Origin: Alphaproteobacteria bacterium | Lineage (GTDB): Bacteria > Pseudomonadota > Alphaproteobacteria > CAAGCB01 > CAG-977 | Assembly (NCBI GenBank): GCA_017480385.1 | Contig: JAFVAT010000007.1 | Location: 122,722-186,721 of the forward strand | DNA length: 64,000 nucleotides | Direction of reading: 5' to 3' | Part shown: piece by piece, positions 36,419 to 45,796 of the stretch | How positions within the stretch are numbered: position 1 is the first letter of the stretch | Layout of the letters: every line of letters begins with the position of its first letter | Position numbers and translations under genes: made by a program | Notes under the pieces: model-generated | Told to the model about the DNA's origin: nothing | The model's database searches: none | Seen by the model: only the letters and a program-made list of their open reading frames with translations

Positions 36419-36922
36419 CTATAACAGGTAAAGATAACATAGTATACAGCAATTTTCCTTTGTTTCAGAAATATATTCTGTTCTTTCGTTCAAAAAAGAA
36501 AATCCCGCTTTTTCAAAGGCATTTAAAGAAGCCCGATTTCTTTTGCGGATATCCGCCGTCAACGCGAACACATTTTTGCTTTTCATATATTGCCGCAAAG
36601 CTGTCAGAGCCTCTGTTCCGATGCCTTCTCCGCGCCGATAGGGGGCAATATTGATCATGACTTCGATGATAGTTTTGTCAGGGTACTGTTCCAAATGAGC
36701 CGTTTCAAACCGGATAAAACCGACCGGTTCGCCGCCTTCTATGACAAAAACAGGACCGAAAGAAGGGTTTTCAAAATATCCGACGTGATATTCCAGCCAA
36801 AAAGAATCCCAGCTTTTAGGGCGGGCGATATAAGAAGAAGCTATTGTTGCCGCGTCATTGCGCCATGAAAAAGCAATGCGGGCATCTTCTTTATTATTGC
36901 GGCAGGGCTGCAGAGTAATCAT
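36419..36922 (-). CDS. GNAT-family N-acetyltransferase
   Basis: 167 residues. GNAT fold of the RimJ/RimL type: EPVGFIRFETAHLEQ in the central strands, NIAPYRRGEGIGTEALTALRQYM as the acetyl-CoA P-loop (R-R-G-E-G-I-G), and NRASLNAFEKAGFSFLNE near the C-terminus. Acceptor unknown. It diverges from the small DUF6111-like gene. Confidence 0.87.
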   Translation of the reverse strand: MITLQPCRNNKEDARIAFSWRNDAATIASSYIARPKSWDSFWLEYHVGYFENPSFGPVFVIEGGEPVGFIRFETAHLEQYPDKTIIEVMINIAPYRRGEGIGTEALTALRQYMKSKNVFALTADIRKRNRASLNAFEKAGFSFLNERTEYISETKENCCILCYLYLL

Positions 36923-36982
36923 TGTTCTTTTCTATCCTTTCGTGGTAAAATCCAGTTTAAAAGATTAAGGAAAATAAGCAAT

Positions 36983-37243
36983 ATGTTCAGAATACTGTAC
37001 AGCGTTCTTCTGCCGTTTTTAGCGCCTTTTATATTCTGCTGGATATACAGGCGCCGGCGAAACATACGGGATTTTTTTCCCGTTCAGACGGTAACGCTTG
37101 CCGGATTGGGGCTGGTTTTGGTCTTTTTGTTTGTTTTTTCCGTGCCGGATAAAGCGCCTGCTGACAGCGCCTATACACCGCCCAAGTTTGAAAACGGAAA
37201 GGTTATTCCGGCTTTTTTGGAACAGAAAAGCAATGAAAATTGA
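36983..37243 (+). CDS. DUF6111-like small membrane protein
   Basis: 86 residues with two transmembrane helices (about 3-21 and 35-53) joined by a basic turn (YRRRRNIRD). Position directly upstream of, and overlapping, the CCA-adding enzyme gene matches the alphaproteobacterial DUF6111 family. Function unknown. Confidence 0.65.
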   Translation: MFRILYSVLLPFLAPFIFCWIYRRRRNIRDFFPVQTVTLAGLGLVLVFLFVFSVPDKAPADSAYTPPKFENGKVIPAFLEQKSNEN

Positions 37244-38429
37244 AAATCCGATTTGGCAGACATGTCCGGCAGTTAAAGAAATTATACGACTGTTAAAGGG
37301 AAAGGCCCGTTTGGTCGGCGGGTGCGTGCGGGACAGTTTGCTGGGAAAAATTCCTGATGATATTGATATGGCAACGGAATTTAAACCCGCAGCCGTTATC
37401 GGAATACTCAAAAAGCGCGGATTTACGGTGCTTCCGACGGGGTTTTTATATGGCACTGTAACTGTTTTAACCAAGGATCTTCGATTCCCGACAATAGAAA
37501 TAACAACTTTACGCAAGGACCTGCGTCATGATCGCCGTCGGCCAAAAGTGACATATACTAAATCGTGGCAGGAAGATTCTATGCGGCGTGATTTTACGTT
37601 TAACGCGCTTTATGCCGATTTTGACGGAACAGTTTATGATTTTTGCGGTGGCTTGGAGGATTTGAAAAACGGCCGTGTCCGCTTTATCGGTGATCCGGCT
37701 GAACGGATACGGGAGGATCAGGTCCGTATTTTGCGCTATTTTCGTTTTTTGTCAGTTTTCCGGGATGAACCGGATATGCAGACAATCGAAGCTTGTCAGG
37801 CAGTTAAAAGCAAGCTTTTTTCAGAGCGTATGCGTCGGGAATTTTTCAGATTGTTAAGTGTCCCGAATGCAATGTACGGCTTGAAAATTATGCAGCAGGC
37901 CGGTTTATTGAAGCAATATTGTTCCGATCCGGATTTGGACTCTTTGGAAAGGCTGCTGCAAATAAAACCAATGGCCGCGCCTTTGCTGCGGTTATTGGTG
38001 CTGACGGATCTTTCTGAGGAAGCCGCAGCCGCCCTGGCCGATCTTTGGCAGCTTCCCAAGGCACCGCGCAGAGAAATAATGCATATTGCTTCGTTTGATC
38101 GAACAAAAGAGCCGGCGGATTATACAGAAAATGATTTTTTCCGTTTTGCTCTTTATTTTAAAGCGCAGGAAAGAGACCTTGTTTTTTCTTTGCTGCAGGC
38201 AAAAGAACCGGATCGGCACTGGGAAAAAATACAGGATAATCCGGCTTTAAATACGGTTCATTCAAAACCGTTTCGGTTTTCACGGACAGATCTTTCCGAA
38301 AATATTGAAAAGAACACAGCTAAAAAACTGGTCGCACAAGTTTATGAATACTGGCTGTCAACCAACGGGCGGGCCGGACGGAAAGAGCTGCTGCAGTATG
38401 CGCAGAAACTTAATCGGATTCTTGACTGA
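37233..38429 (+). CDS. cca: CCA tRNA nucleotidyltransferase / poly(A) polymerase family protein
   Basis: 398 residues from the ATG at 37233; the frame is open further upstream, but only across the DUF6111-like gene. The class II nucleotidyltransferase head is clear: ARLVGGCVRDSLLGKIPDDIDMAT with the catalytic DxD, then FPTIEITTLRKD and RRDFTFNALYAD. The RNA-binding motif FIGDPAERIREDQVRILRYFRF follows. It adds or repairs the tRNA 3' CCA end. It converges on dnaB with a 20-bp overlap. Confidence 0.92.
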   Translation: MKIENPIWQTCPAVKEIIRLLKGKARLVGGCVRDSLLGKIPDDIDMATEFKPAAVIGILKKRGFTVLPTGFLYGTVTVLTKDLRFPTIEITTLRKDLRHDRRRPKVTYTKSWQEDSMRRDFTFNALYADFDGTVYDFCGGLEDLKNGRVRFIGDPAERIREDQVRILRYFRFLSVFRDEPDMQTIEACQAVKSKLFSERMRREFFRLLSVPNAMYGLKIMQQAGLLKQYCSDPDLDSLERLLQIKPMAAPLLRLLVLTDLSEEAAAALADLWQLPKAPRREIMHIASFDRTKEPADYTENDFFRFALYFKAQERDLVFSLLQAKEPDRHWEKIQDNPALNTVHSKPFRFSRTDLSENIEKNTAKKLVAQVYEYWLSTNGRAGRKELLQYAQKLNRILD

Positions 38430-39870
38430 TCCAGTCACCGAAACGGGTAAATTGTCCTTCGAAAGAAAGATCAATCGTGCCCAGCGATCCGTGACGCTGC
38501 TTGGCAATGATCAATTCGGCTTTCTTTTCCAGATCAATCAAAGATTTTTCCCATTTGCGCATGCGGTCATTAAATTTGTCGTCAGTTTCGTTTTGCTTTT
38601 GAACGGGAATGCTGTTTTTAATGTAATAGTGTTCTCGGAAAACAAACATCACGATATCCGCATCTTGTTCAATAGACCCGGAATCACGCAGATCGGACAG
38701 CAGCGGGCGTTTGTCATCGCGCTGTTCCACACCGCGGTTCAGCTGAGAAAGAACCAAAACGGGAACATTTAAGTCTTTGGCCATGATTTTCAGCAGACGT
38801 GTCGTTTCCGTTAAACCGCGCACCATATCGCCTTTATAAGCGGAAGTGGACATGTCGATTAATTGCAGATAATCAATGACGACTAATCCCAATCCTTTAG
38901 TTTGATCCCGTTTTAACCGGCGGCAGCGGTTATGAATGGCGGCGACGGTCAACCCCGGAGTATCGTCTACGTAAAGCGGGACTTTTTCTAAATCTCCTGC
39001 GAAAGTAACAATCCGGCGGAACTCGTCATCAGTAATTTTTCCGTTGCGCAGTTTATCCGACGCAATTTGCGTTTCCATGGCAAGAATACGCCCTGCCAGC
39101 TGGGCTGACGACATTTCCAGAGAAAAGAAAGCGACTCCGCGGCGTTCTTTTACATCTTCCAAAAAGCTGCGGGCCGTGTTGAATGCCAGACAAGTTGCAA
39201 AAGCTGTTTTCCCCATGCCGGGACGTCCGGCTAAAATGATCAGGTCGGATTTATGCAAACCGCCCATTTTCTTATCCAAGTCTTTGAAACCAGTTGAAAC
39301 ACCCGAAAGACCGTCGGGATTCTGCCGGGCCTCCGCGACCTCCTGCATGACTTCGTCCAGCGTGTCATGAAACGGTTTGGGACCTCCGTCCACTTGTCCT
39401 TCTGTGCCTAATTCATAAAGCTTTTTTTCTGCTTGTGACATTTGAAGTGTGGCATCGTTGTCCAAACTGACAGCATAGGCGCCGTTGACAATATCCGTGC
39501 CGATATTGATTAATTGACGGCGCAGATAACGGTCGAAAATTAATTTGGCGTAATCTTCAACGTTAATAATCGTTACCGCTGTTGCGGCCAGTTCCATCAG
39601 ATATTTGATGCCGCCGACTTCGTCAAGCAGACCATCATTGGCCAAATATCCCTTTAATGTAACGGGATCCGCCGTGTGTCCGCGGGAATGAAGGGTAAAG
39701 ATCGCCTGATAAATCGCGGCATGAACAGGACTAGCAAAATGAAAGGGTTTTAAAAACTCGGACACCTTTTCCAACGCGTGGTTGTTTGCCAGGATTGCAC
39801 CCAACAGTGCTTGTTCGGCTTCGATATTTCGCGGCGGCAGACGGGCGGGAATTTCTTCTGAGGGAGTCAT
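38410..39870 (-). CDS. dnaB: Replicative DNA helicase DnaB
   Basis: 486 residues. The N-terminal collar domain (PPRNIEAEQALLGAILANNHALE) and RecA-like C-terminal domain with Walker A AGRPGMGKTAFA, GVAFFSLEMS and Walker B VVIDYLQLI are intact. The last segment is FEGQFTRFGD. No intein is present. It lies downstream of rplI with a hairpin terminator in between. Confidence 0.97.
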   Translation of the reverse strand: MTPSEEIPARLPPRNIEAEQALLGAILANNHALEKVSEFLKPFHFASPVHAAIYQAIFTLHSRGHTADPVTLKGYLANDGLLDEVGGIKYLMELAATAVTIINVEDYAKLIFDRYLRRQLINIGTDIVNGAYAVSLDNDATLQMSQAEKKLYELGTEGQVDGGPKPFHDTLDEVMQEVAEARQNPDGLSGVSTGFKDLDKKMGGLHKSDLIILAGRPGMGKTAFATCLAFNTARSFLEDVKERRGVAFFSLEMSSAQLAGRILAMETQIASDKLRNGKITDDEFRRIVTFAGDLEKVPLYVDDTPGLTVAAIHNRCRRLKRDQTKGLGLVVIDYLQLIDMSTSAYKGDMVRGLTETTRLLKIMAKDLNVPVLVLSQLNRGVEQRDDKRPLLSDLRDSGSIEQDADIVMFVFREHYYIKNSIPVQKQNETDDKFNDRMRKWEKSLIDLEKKAELIIAKQRHGSLGTIDLSFEGQFTRFGDWISQESD

Positions 39871-39895
39871 CAGCGGATCCTTTTGGAAAAAATGA

Positions 39896-39930
39896 CGGCG
39901 GGAGGTTTTTCGGAAATCCCCCCGCCTTCG
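39896..39930 (-). terminator. Terminator downstream of rplI
   Basis: On the minus strand GGCGGGGGG and CCTCCCGCC pair around a 12-nt loop, followed by GTCATTTTTT. It lies between rplI and dnaB, so part of the transcription may read through into dnaB. Confidence 0.65.
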
Positions 39931-39949
39931 TTTTTGAACGGTTTAAAGC

Positions 39950-40492
39950 TTAAGCTTCAGCAGCGGCAGCTTCCGGTTCAGCAGCGGTTTCTGCAGCAGC
40001 CTTAGCGGCGGCTTTGGCCGCGGCCTTTGCATTCCGTTCGGCTTCTTCAGCGGAGCGGGCAACCGTTACGCCGACCATACGGCTGACGTCCGGGTGCAGA
40101 ATAATGCGAATGCTGTAGGCGCCGATTTCTTTAAGCGGCTGATCCAGAACGACCTGACGGCGTTCAATCGTATAGCCGGCTTCGCGAATCGCATCACGGA
40201 TATCGCGGCCTGTAACTGATCCGTACAGCTGTCCCGTTTCGGCAGCCTGACGAATGATGATCAGATTCAAGCCTTCCATTTTGGCAGCGATTTGTTCGGC
40301 TTCTTCTTTACGCTTTAAATTAGCCGCTTCCAGCTGAACTTTGCGGGCTTCAAACAAAGCCAGATTTTCTTTGTTTGAACGCAGAGCCTTTGCTTGAGGC
40401 AGCAGGTAATTGCGGGCATATCCCGGCTTTACCTTAACGATATCGCCCATTTGACCGAGCTTTTCAATGCGTTCCAGCAAAATAACTTCCAT
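39950..40492 (-). CDS. rplI: 50S ribosomal protein L9
   Basis: 180 residues. The N-terminal domain (MEVILLERIEKLGQMGDIVKVKPGYARNYLLP) is canonical. After the normal C-terminal domain there is an extra tail of about 33 residues made almost only of Ala, Lys and Glu. Extended L9 tails of this kind occur in alphaproteobacteria. It is third in the rpsF-rpsR-rplI operon. Confidence 0.97.
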   Translation of the reverse strand: MEVILLERIEKLGQMGDIVKVKPGYARNYLLPQAKALRSNKENLALFEARKVQLEAANLKRKEEAEQIAAKMEGLNLIIIRQAAETGQLYGSVTGRDIRDAIREAGYTIERRQVVLDQPLKEIGAYSIRIILHPDVSRMVGVTVARSAEEAERNAKAAAKAAAKAAAETAAEPEAAAAEA

Positions 40493-40507
40493 ATTCTTTC
40501 TCCTTCC

Positions 40508-40744
40508 TTAGTCCATGACATAAGGCAGCAGACCCAGAAAACGGGCACGCTTGATCGCCTTGGCCAATTCACGCTGTTTTTTAACGGAAACGGCAGTGAT
40601 GCGGCTGGGAACAATCTTGCCGCGTTCGGAAATGAAACGCTGCAGCAGTTTAATATCTTTGTAATCGATCTTCGGAGCGTCTTTGGCCGCAAAAGGGCAA
40701 GCCTTGCGACGGCGGAAGAACGGACGACGTGCTGTGGTAGCCAT
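40508..40744 (-). CDS. rpsR: 30S ribosomal protein S18
   Basis: 78 residues. The family core [19 protein letters not shown] and [29 protein letters not shown] are intact. The start overlaps the rpsF stop by one base. S18 binds 16S rRNA together with S6. Confidence 0.97.
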   Translation of the reverse strand: MATTARRPFFRRRKACPFAAKDAPKIDYKDIKLLQRFISERGKIVPSRITAVSVKKQRELAKAIKRARFLGLLPYVMD

Positions 40745-41139
40745 TAGAATTCCTCGCTTTCATCTTCAATATCAAACTTATCATCGAATTTTTTCGCGCG
40801 GCCTTTCAGGTCTTTGCCTTTGTAAGACATCATCGCAGACGGGCCGTCTTCCAATTCTTCAACACGGACAGACAGATAACGAATCACGTCTTCATCGAAA
40901 CGCATCTGGCGTTCCAATTCCATGATCGCCTTTGCCGGAGCGTCAATATTGAACAGGACATAGTGTCCTTTGCGGTTTTTCTTCATGCGGTAAGCCAGAG
41001 AACGCAGTCCCCAGTTTTCCTTTTTTGTCACTTTGCCGCCGTTGGCCGTGATCACGCCTTCAAAGCGTTCAATCAACGCATCAACCTGAGAAGCGGCAAT
41101 GTCTTGACGTGCAATAAACACGTTTTCATATAAAGCCAT
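40744..41139 (-). CDS. rpsF: 30S ribosomal protein S6
   Basis: 131 residues. [22 protein letters not shown] at the start, [22 protein letters not shown] and [11 protein letters not shown] are standard S6. The acidic C-terminal tail (DIEDESEEF) is typical. A strong promoter and a folded leader lie upstream. Confidence 0.97.
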   Translation of the reverse strand: MALYENVFIARQDIAASQVDALIERFEGVITANGGKVTKKENWGLRSLAYRMKKNRKGHYVLFNIDAPAKAIMELERQMRFDEDVIRYLSVRVEELEDGPSAMMSYKGKDLKGRAKKFDDKFDIEDESEEF

Positions 41140-41171
41140 TTAAAATTCTCCTTTTGGCTTCTCTCAACTTC

Positions 41172-41246
41172 AAAAAAACAACAGCCCCCCATGGACTGCC
41201 GCCTTGAAGCATAGCCGGTCCGTTATGCCGGCAAGGAGGAAACGGA
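41172..41246 (-). promoter_or_regulatory. Folded leader of the rpsF-rpsR-rplI operon (possible attenuator)
   Basis: The untranslated leader is about 105 nt. On the minus strand GCCGG-CATAACGGA-CCGGC forms one hairpin (near 41214-41232), followed by CAGTCC pairing with GGGCTG (41181-41197) and then a T-rich run (TTGTTTTTTTT). The second element looks like a terminator placed before the first gene. Autoregulatory leaders bound by S6:S18 are known for rpsF; whether this is one cannot be settled by eye. Confidence 0.5.
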
Positions 41247-41252
41247 AGCTGA

Positions 41253-41281
41253 ACTATACGCAATCTTTCTTTGAAATGCAA
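41253..41281 (-). promoter_or_regulatory. Promoter of rpsF-rpsR-rplI
   Basis: Minus strand: TTGCAT (41281-41276), 17-bp spacer, TATAGT (41258-41253). Near-consensus housekeeping promoter; the expected start of transcription is near 41246. Confidence 0.75.
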
Positions 41282-41312
41282 GAAAATGATTCCTGAAAAA
41301 ACACACATACGA

Positions 41313-41339
41313 TTGACAAAACTTTTAAAATCATAGACT
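41313..41339 (+). promoter_or_regulatory. Candidate promoter of argG-argH
   Basis: A consensus -35 TTGACA (41313-41318) with TAGACT 15 bp further (41334-41339). The spacer is short; the -10 call is weak. Start codon of argG is 48 bp downstream. Confidence 0.4.
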
Positions 41340-41386
41340 TTAAGACGCAGGGATCCAAAATTATATTTTGTAAAGGATAAAATCTG

Positions 41387-42613
41387 ATGCACAAACCAAA
41401 AATCGTTTTGGCATATTCTGGAGGTTTGGATACATCGGTCATCTTAAGATGGCTGATTAACAAGGGCTTTGATGTGATTACCTATACGGCGGACGTCGGG
41501 CAGGATGATGATTTTGACGCTATTGAAAAAAAGGCGCTGAAATGCGGCGCGGTTAAGGCGTATGTCCTTGATTTAAAGCGAGAATTTGTAACCGATTACA
41601 TTTATCCCAGCTTTAAAGCCGCAGCAATTTATGAAGACCGCTATTTGTTGGGAACGTCGATTGCGCGTCCCGTGATTATCAAACATCATGTCCGTATCGC
41701 CGCTGAAGAAGGCGCGGAATATATTGCTCACGGCGCAACAGGAAAGGGAAATGATCAGGTCCGTTTCGAATTGGGGGCGTATGCCTTAAATCCGGCGATC
41801 AAGATTATTTCTCCATGGAAAGATCCTGAATTTTTAAATGAATTTCAGGGTCGTCCCGATATGTTGGCATATGCGGAAAAGTACGGCATTGAAATTAAAA
41901 AACATGCCGGCAAAGCTTACAGCGAAGATGATAACTTGCTGCATATAAGTCACGAATCCGGCATTTTGGAGGATCCGGATACGGAATGTCCCCAAAGTGT
42001 TTATTCCAAGTCTGTTTCTCCGCAGGAAGCGCCGGATCGAACAACAAAAATAGCTTTATCGTTTGAAAAAGGCATTCCTGTTAAAGTTGAAAATTTGTCC
42101 GACGGAACGGTTGTGACAGATCCGCTGGAGCTGTTTGTATATTTGAACAAGCTTGGCAGTGAAAACGGAATCGGGCGGCTGGATATGGTTGAAAACCGCT
42201 TTGTCGGAATTAAATCCCGCGGTGTGTACGAAACGCCGGGAGGGACAATTTTGCATGCGGCGCATATTGATTTAATGGGGCTGTGCGTTGACCGCGAAGT
42301 ATACCGTTTAAACCAGCAGTTCGGGATTAAAATCGCCGATCTGATTTACAACGGTTTCTGGTTTTCACCGGAAATGGAAGTGCTGATGAAATCCGTTGAT
42401 GTCTGTCAGCAAAATGTTAATGGCCGTGTTGTTATCGATCTGTACAAAGGCAATGTCTATCCGACTGCACGGTCCAGCGAAACGACTCCGTATGATGCAA
42501 ATATTGCTTCTATGGACGTGCACGGCGGGTTCAATCAAACGGATTCTTGGGGATTTATTAAAATCAACGCTGTTCGTCTGACGGCGGATTACAGAATGAA
42601 GCATAAAAAATGA
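41387..42613 (+). CDS. argG: Argininosuccinate synthase
   Basis: 408 residues. The PP-loop [16 protein letters not shown] is at residues 8-23. Other family blocks are [24 protein letters not shown] and [10 protein letters not shown] near the C-terminus. It condenses citrulline and aspartate. AAAGGA precedes the ATG by 10 bases. argH overlaps the stop by 4 bp, so both last steps of arginine synthesis form one operon. Confidence 0.98.
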   Translation: MHKPKIVLAYSGGLDTSVILRWLINKGFDVITYTADVGQDDDFDAIEKKALKCGAVKAYVLDLKREFVTDYIYPSFKAAAIYEDRYLLGTSIARPVIIKHHVRIAAEEGAEYIAHGATGKGNDQVRFELGAYALNPAIKIISPWKDPEFLNEFQGRPDMLAYAEKYGIEIKKHAGKAYSEDDNLLHISHESGILEDPDTECPQSVYSKSVSPQEAPDRTTKIALSFEKGIPVKVENLSDGTVVTDPLELFVYLNKLGSENGIGRLDMVENRFVGIKSRGVYETPGGTILHAAHIDLMGLCVDREVYRLNQQFGIKIADLIYNGFWFSPEMEVLMKSVDVCQQNVNGRVVIDLYKGNVYPTARSSETTPYDANIASMDVHGGFNQTDSWGFIKINAVRLTADYRMKHKK

Positions 42614-43989
42614 ACAGGATTAATCCAATGTGGGGCGGGCGTTTTGACCTGCCCCCTGCTGCGCTGATGCAGGAAATCAATGCTTCTCTGCCCTATGACC
42701 GACGGCTGTATTCGCAGGATATACGCGGTTCTCAAGCACATGCGGCTATGCTGGCGAAGCAGGGGATCTTGACGGCTGAAGAAGAAAAGAAAATACAAGA
42801 AGGGCTTTCTTTAATTTTGAAGGAAATTGAAGACGGTCGTTTTGAGTTTCGCCGTGAATTGGAAGACATTCATATGGCTGTTGAGGCCAGACTGAAAGAA
42901 TTGATCGGCGATGTCGGCGGCAAGCTGCACACGGCGAGATCGCGCAATGATCAGGTTGCCGTTGATATGAAGCTGTTCGTGCGCGAAGAATGCGAAAAGG
43001 CGATTTTTTTGCTGAAGGATTTGCGCCGCGTTTTGAAAAAGCGGGCGGCGGAAAACGTTGAAACAATTATGCCGGGATTTACGCATCTGCAAGTCGCCCA
43101 ACCAATTTCTTTTGGGTTTTACCTGCATGCTTATTATGAAATGTTCGGACGTGATATAAAACGTTTCAAGAACGCTTTCGACGTAATGGGAGAATGTCCG
43201 CTCGGAGCGGCAGCTTTGGCCGGAACACCGTATAATATGGACCGTTTTTTCACGGCTGAAAAGTTAGGATTCGGAACGCCGACCAAAAACGCTTTTGACA
43301 GTGTTTCCGATCGTGATTTTGTATTGGAATATTTATCGTGCGCGTCAATTTGCGCGATGCATTTGTCTCGGCTGGCCGAAGAAATGGTGGTCTTTTCTTC
43401 TCAGCCGTTCGGATTCGTCAAAATGCCGCAGGAGTACACTTCCGGCAGTTCGATTATGCCGCAAAAGTGCAATCCCGACGCGGCGGAATTGCTGCGCGCG
43501 AAAACGGGCCGTATCTATGGCAGTCTGATGACTCTGCTGACCGTGATGAAAGGGCTGCCCTTAGCGTATTCCAAAGATATGCAGGAAGACAAGGAATGTC
43601 TGTTTGACGCTTGCGATACGCTTGTTTTGGGGCTGAAAGTGATGACGGCGATGATTGACGGTCTGACAATTCGCGCGGACAATATGCGCAAAGCTTTGGA
43701 AAACGGGTTTCCGACCGCGACCGATTTGGCGGATTGGCTGGTAAAAAAAGCCGGCATTCCTTTCCGGCAGGCGCACCATATGACAGGGCAGATTGTGAAA
43801 TTTGCTGAACAGAATGATTTAAGATTAGCAGACGTTCCTTTGACTGAAATGCAAAAAATCTGTCCGCAAATCACGCAGGACGTTTATGCTGTTTTAAGCG
43901 CGGAGGCTTCTTTGAATGCCCGGCAAAGCTATGGAGGCACGGCACCGGATCAGCTGCGGGACAGATTGGCAGAGACAGAAGAACTTTAG
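42610..43989 (+). CDS. argH: Argininosuccinate lyase
   Basis: 459 residues of the fumarase/aspartase superfamily. WGGRFDLPP at the N-terminus, [24 protein letters not shown]-type motif ([15 protein letters not shown]) and the catalytic signature [20 protein letters not shown] are all present. It releases arginine and fumarate. Confidence 0.98.
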   Translation: MNRINPMWGGRFDLPPAALMQEINASLPYDRRLYSQDIRGSQAHAAMLAKQGILTAEEEKKIQEGLSLILKEIEDGRFEFRRELEDIHMAVEARLKELIGDVGGKLHTARSRNDQVAVDMKLFVREECEKAIFLLKDLRRVLKKRAAENVETIMPGFTHLQVAQPISFGFYLHAYYEMFGRDIKRFKNAFDVMGECPLGAAALAGTPYNMDRFFTAEKLGFGTPTKNAFDSVSDRDFVLEYLSCASICAMHLSRLAEEMVVFSSQPFGFVKMPQEYTSGSSIMPQKCNPDAAELLRAKTGRIYGSLMTLLTVMKGLPLAYSKDMQEDKECLFDACDTLVLGLKVMTAMIDGLTIRADNMRKALENGFPTATDLADWLVKKAGIPFRQAHHMTGQIVKFAEQNDLRLADVPLTEMQKICPQITQDVYAVLSAEASLNARQSYGGTAPDQLRDRLAETEEL

Positions 43990-44090
43990 CGAAAAAAATA
44001 GAGAAAATTTTGTCAAAAAAATGCTTTTCCTTTTGAAAAAGTTTTTATATGATAGAAGAAATAATTCTTTTCGCTCAAAAATGGTGAAAC

Positions 44091-44981
44091 ATGGTCGAAA
44101 TGGTCGGAAGCGGCATTGCGCCGCAAAAATTATTCTTGAAAAAAGAAACGGTGGAGACTTTTTTGTCTGCAACGGCGCAGCGTATGATGGCTAAAAAAGA
44201 ACGTTTGCGTCAAAAGCGCGATAAGTTTATCCAGTCTGTGCCGGTTTTGGATCAGCTGAATAAAAAATGGAAGACCTTTGATACCAAGATGGAAACTAAA
44301 CACGGACAGGTTTATACCAAAATCCGCGACAGTGCCAAAAACATTGCGCGTACCGTTTTGGCTGCCAAGCTGTTCGGATTGCCCGGCGTTGTCGGTATGT
44401 GCGCTTATAAAACATGTGAAAAAGCGATGTCTTTGCTTGAACCTGCGCAAAAGGCCAAAGATAAAGGGGAAACCAAAAGCATTTTGGATTATTTGAAAAA
44501 GAATAAGGAGGAAGCACGTTTCACAACGACTTCCGGCGCGATCAGCATTTGCACGGCGGCTTGTGATGTGCTGGGCGCTCCTTTGGCGAAGGGGGCTTTC
44601 CGTGTCGGCAAGGCATCATGGCTGATTGCTCCCGAGGTCAAGAAGTTGGCCGAAACAACGGGCAAGTGGATGCGTGGGGAGGAGTCTTTTGTCGAAGTGA
44701 AGCGTGATGCTGCCGTTATGGGAATTACGTTCGGCACTTATTTTGTTTCCAGTGTTCCGATGACGCATGGATCCGGAAAACCGAAAGAAACGCCTGAAGC
44801 AATAATGGAAAAAGCCAAGCGGGCTGAAAAAACGGACCCGGCGGAGGAAAAAGTGCGTTCCGTCATTACTAAAGGACGGGAATATATGGATCAGGTACGC
44901 GATGCTTTGAACAAAGGTATTGGCAATCCCAGCGGCATGATTACGGTTTTTGACATTAAAAAGAAAAAAGAAGGACGCTGA
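44091..44981 (+). CDS. Uncharacterised protein, paralogue A
   Basis: 296 residues, basic, no family recognised. A Lys/Arg-rich helical N-terminal region (about 15-75) is followed by a hydrophobic stretch (IARTVLAAKLFGLPGVVGMCAYKTCEKAMSLL, about 85-120), a second small-residue hydrophobic segment (GAISICTAACDVLGAPLAKGAF, about 145-170), and a C-terminus that ends GIGNPSGMITVFDI plus a basic tail. The gene at 45797 encodes a clear paralogue with the same blocks. The hydrophobic segments suggest membrane association, but I see no signal peptide. Confidence 0.7.
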   Translation: MVEMVGSGIAPQKLFLKKETVETFLSATAQRMMAKKERLRQKRDKFIQSVPVLDQLNKKWKTFDTKMETKHGQVYTKIRDSAKNIARTVLAAKLFGLPGVVGMCAYKTCEKAMSLLEPAQKAKDKGETKSILDYLKKNKEEARFTTTSGAISICTAACDVLGAPLAKGAFRVGKASWLIAPEVKKLAETTGKWMRGEESFVEVKRDAAVMGITFGTYFVSSVPMTHGSGKPKETPEAIMEKAKRAEKTDPAEEKVRSVITKGREYMDQVRDALNKGIGNPSGMITVFDIKKKKEGR

Positions 44982-45074
44982 TCGCGTTAAAGCCTTTTTT
45001 CAACAGGTTTTTTCTTGTAACATTTTCCTCTTTTTTTTATACTGAAACCGCTTTTTCTAAAAGGGGGAGTGGGT

Positions 45075-45785
45075 ATGGATCTTGCGGAAAAAACAGAAGC
45101 GGAGCTGATTTCTGAATACGCTGCAGCACATGACCAAAATGACGCGTCCGAAATGGCCGCTTTACAAAATGAAGCCGTTTTGCGTTTAAATTCTTATTTG
45201 GCAGGCGAATTGCCCGTTTCAGAAGACGAGGCTCCTTTGTTTTTCAGCTTTATCAAGGCATTTTCTAAAACAGAAAATGTCGAACTGAATATGTCGGCTA
45301 AAAAAGCGGAAGCGAAAATCACGCCGCTGCTGAAAGAATTTGACAAAGAAGCCGGATATGACCGCTTGGCGGCCCTATCCTCTGAGAAAATAGAGGAAAA
45401 TATCGCCGCTTTGGAGGATTTTGACACAATAGATCCTTTTGAAAAACAGGACGGCAAATTAATTTTTCCGCAGTTTGAAGAAATTTTAAAAGTTATCGGC
45501 GCTGTTGTTTTAACTGACGGAGATCAGCCTGCTGAACAGCAGGAACAGGAATCCGAAACGTTTAAAGAAACAATCGTTGAAACGGCAAAACTGAAAGCTT
45601 ATATGCGGCTGTGTGTTTATACGGGTGAGTTAACTCAGGATATTTACTTGCAGTGGGTCCGGTTTGAAATGGAAAAGGCTTTGATTACGTTGTTTATGAT
45701 GGAACAAACTACGGAATTGGCTTTGGATCAAACGGATATCGAAGGCGTGCGCAAGGCGTTTGACTGTTTGTTGGATTTGCTTTAA
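45075..45785 (+). CDS. Uncharacterised acidic protein between the two paralogues
   Basis: 236 residues from the ATG at 45075, which has GGGGGAG six bases upstream; a GTG two codons earlier is less likely. Very acidic and predicted helical throughout (ELISEYAAAHDQNDASEMAAL, KIEENIAALEDFDTIDPFEK). No membrane segment or known domain. It lies 12 bp before paralogue B, so these are co-transcribed. Its charge is opposite to that of the basic paralogues on either side, which would fit complex formation; that is inference. Confidence 0.65.
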   Translation: MDLAEKTEAELISEYAAAHDQNDASEMAALQNEAVLRLNSYLAGELPVSEDEAPLFFSFIKAFSKTENVELNMSAKKAEAKITPLLKEFDKEAGYDRLAALSSEKIEENIAALEDFDTIDPFEKQDGKLIFPQFEEILKVIGAVVLTDGDQPAEQQEQESETFKETIVETAKLKAYMRLCVYTGELTQDIYLQWVRFEMEKALITLFMMEQTTELALDQTDIEGVRKAFDCLLDLL

Positions 45786-45796
45786 AGGCAAAAAAT

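Noticed and set aside
37098..37232. Upstream extension of the CCA-adding enzyme frame
   Set aside because: It only overlaps the DUF6111-like gene; the family N-terminus begins just after the ATG at 37233.
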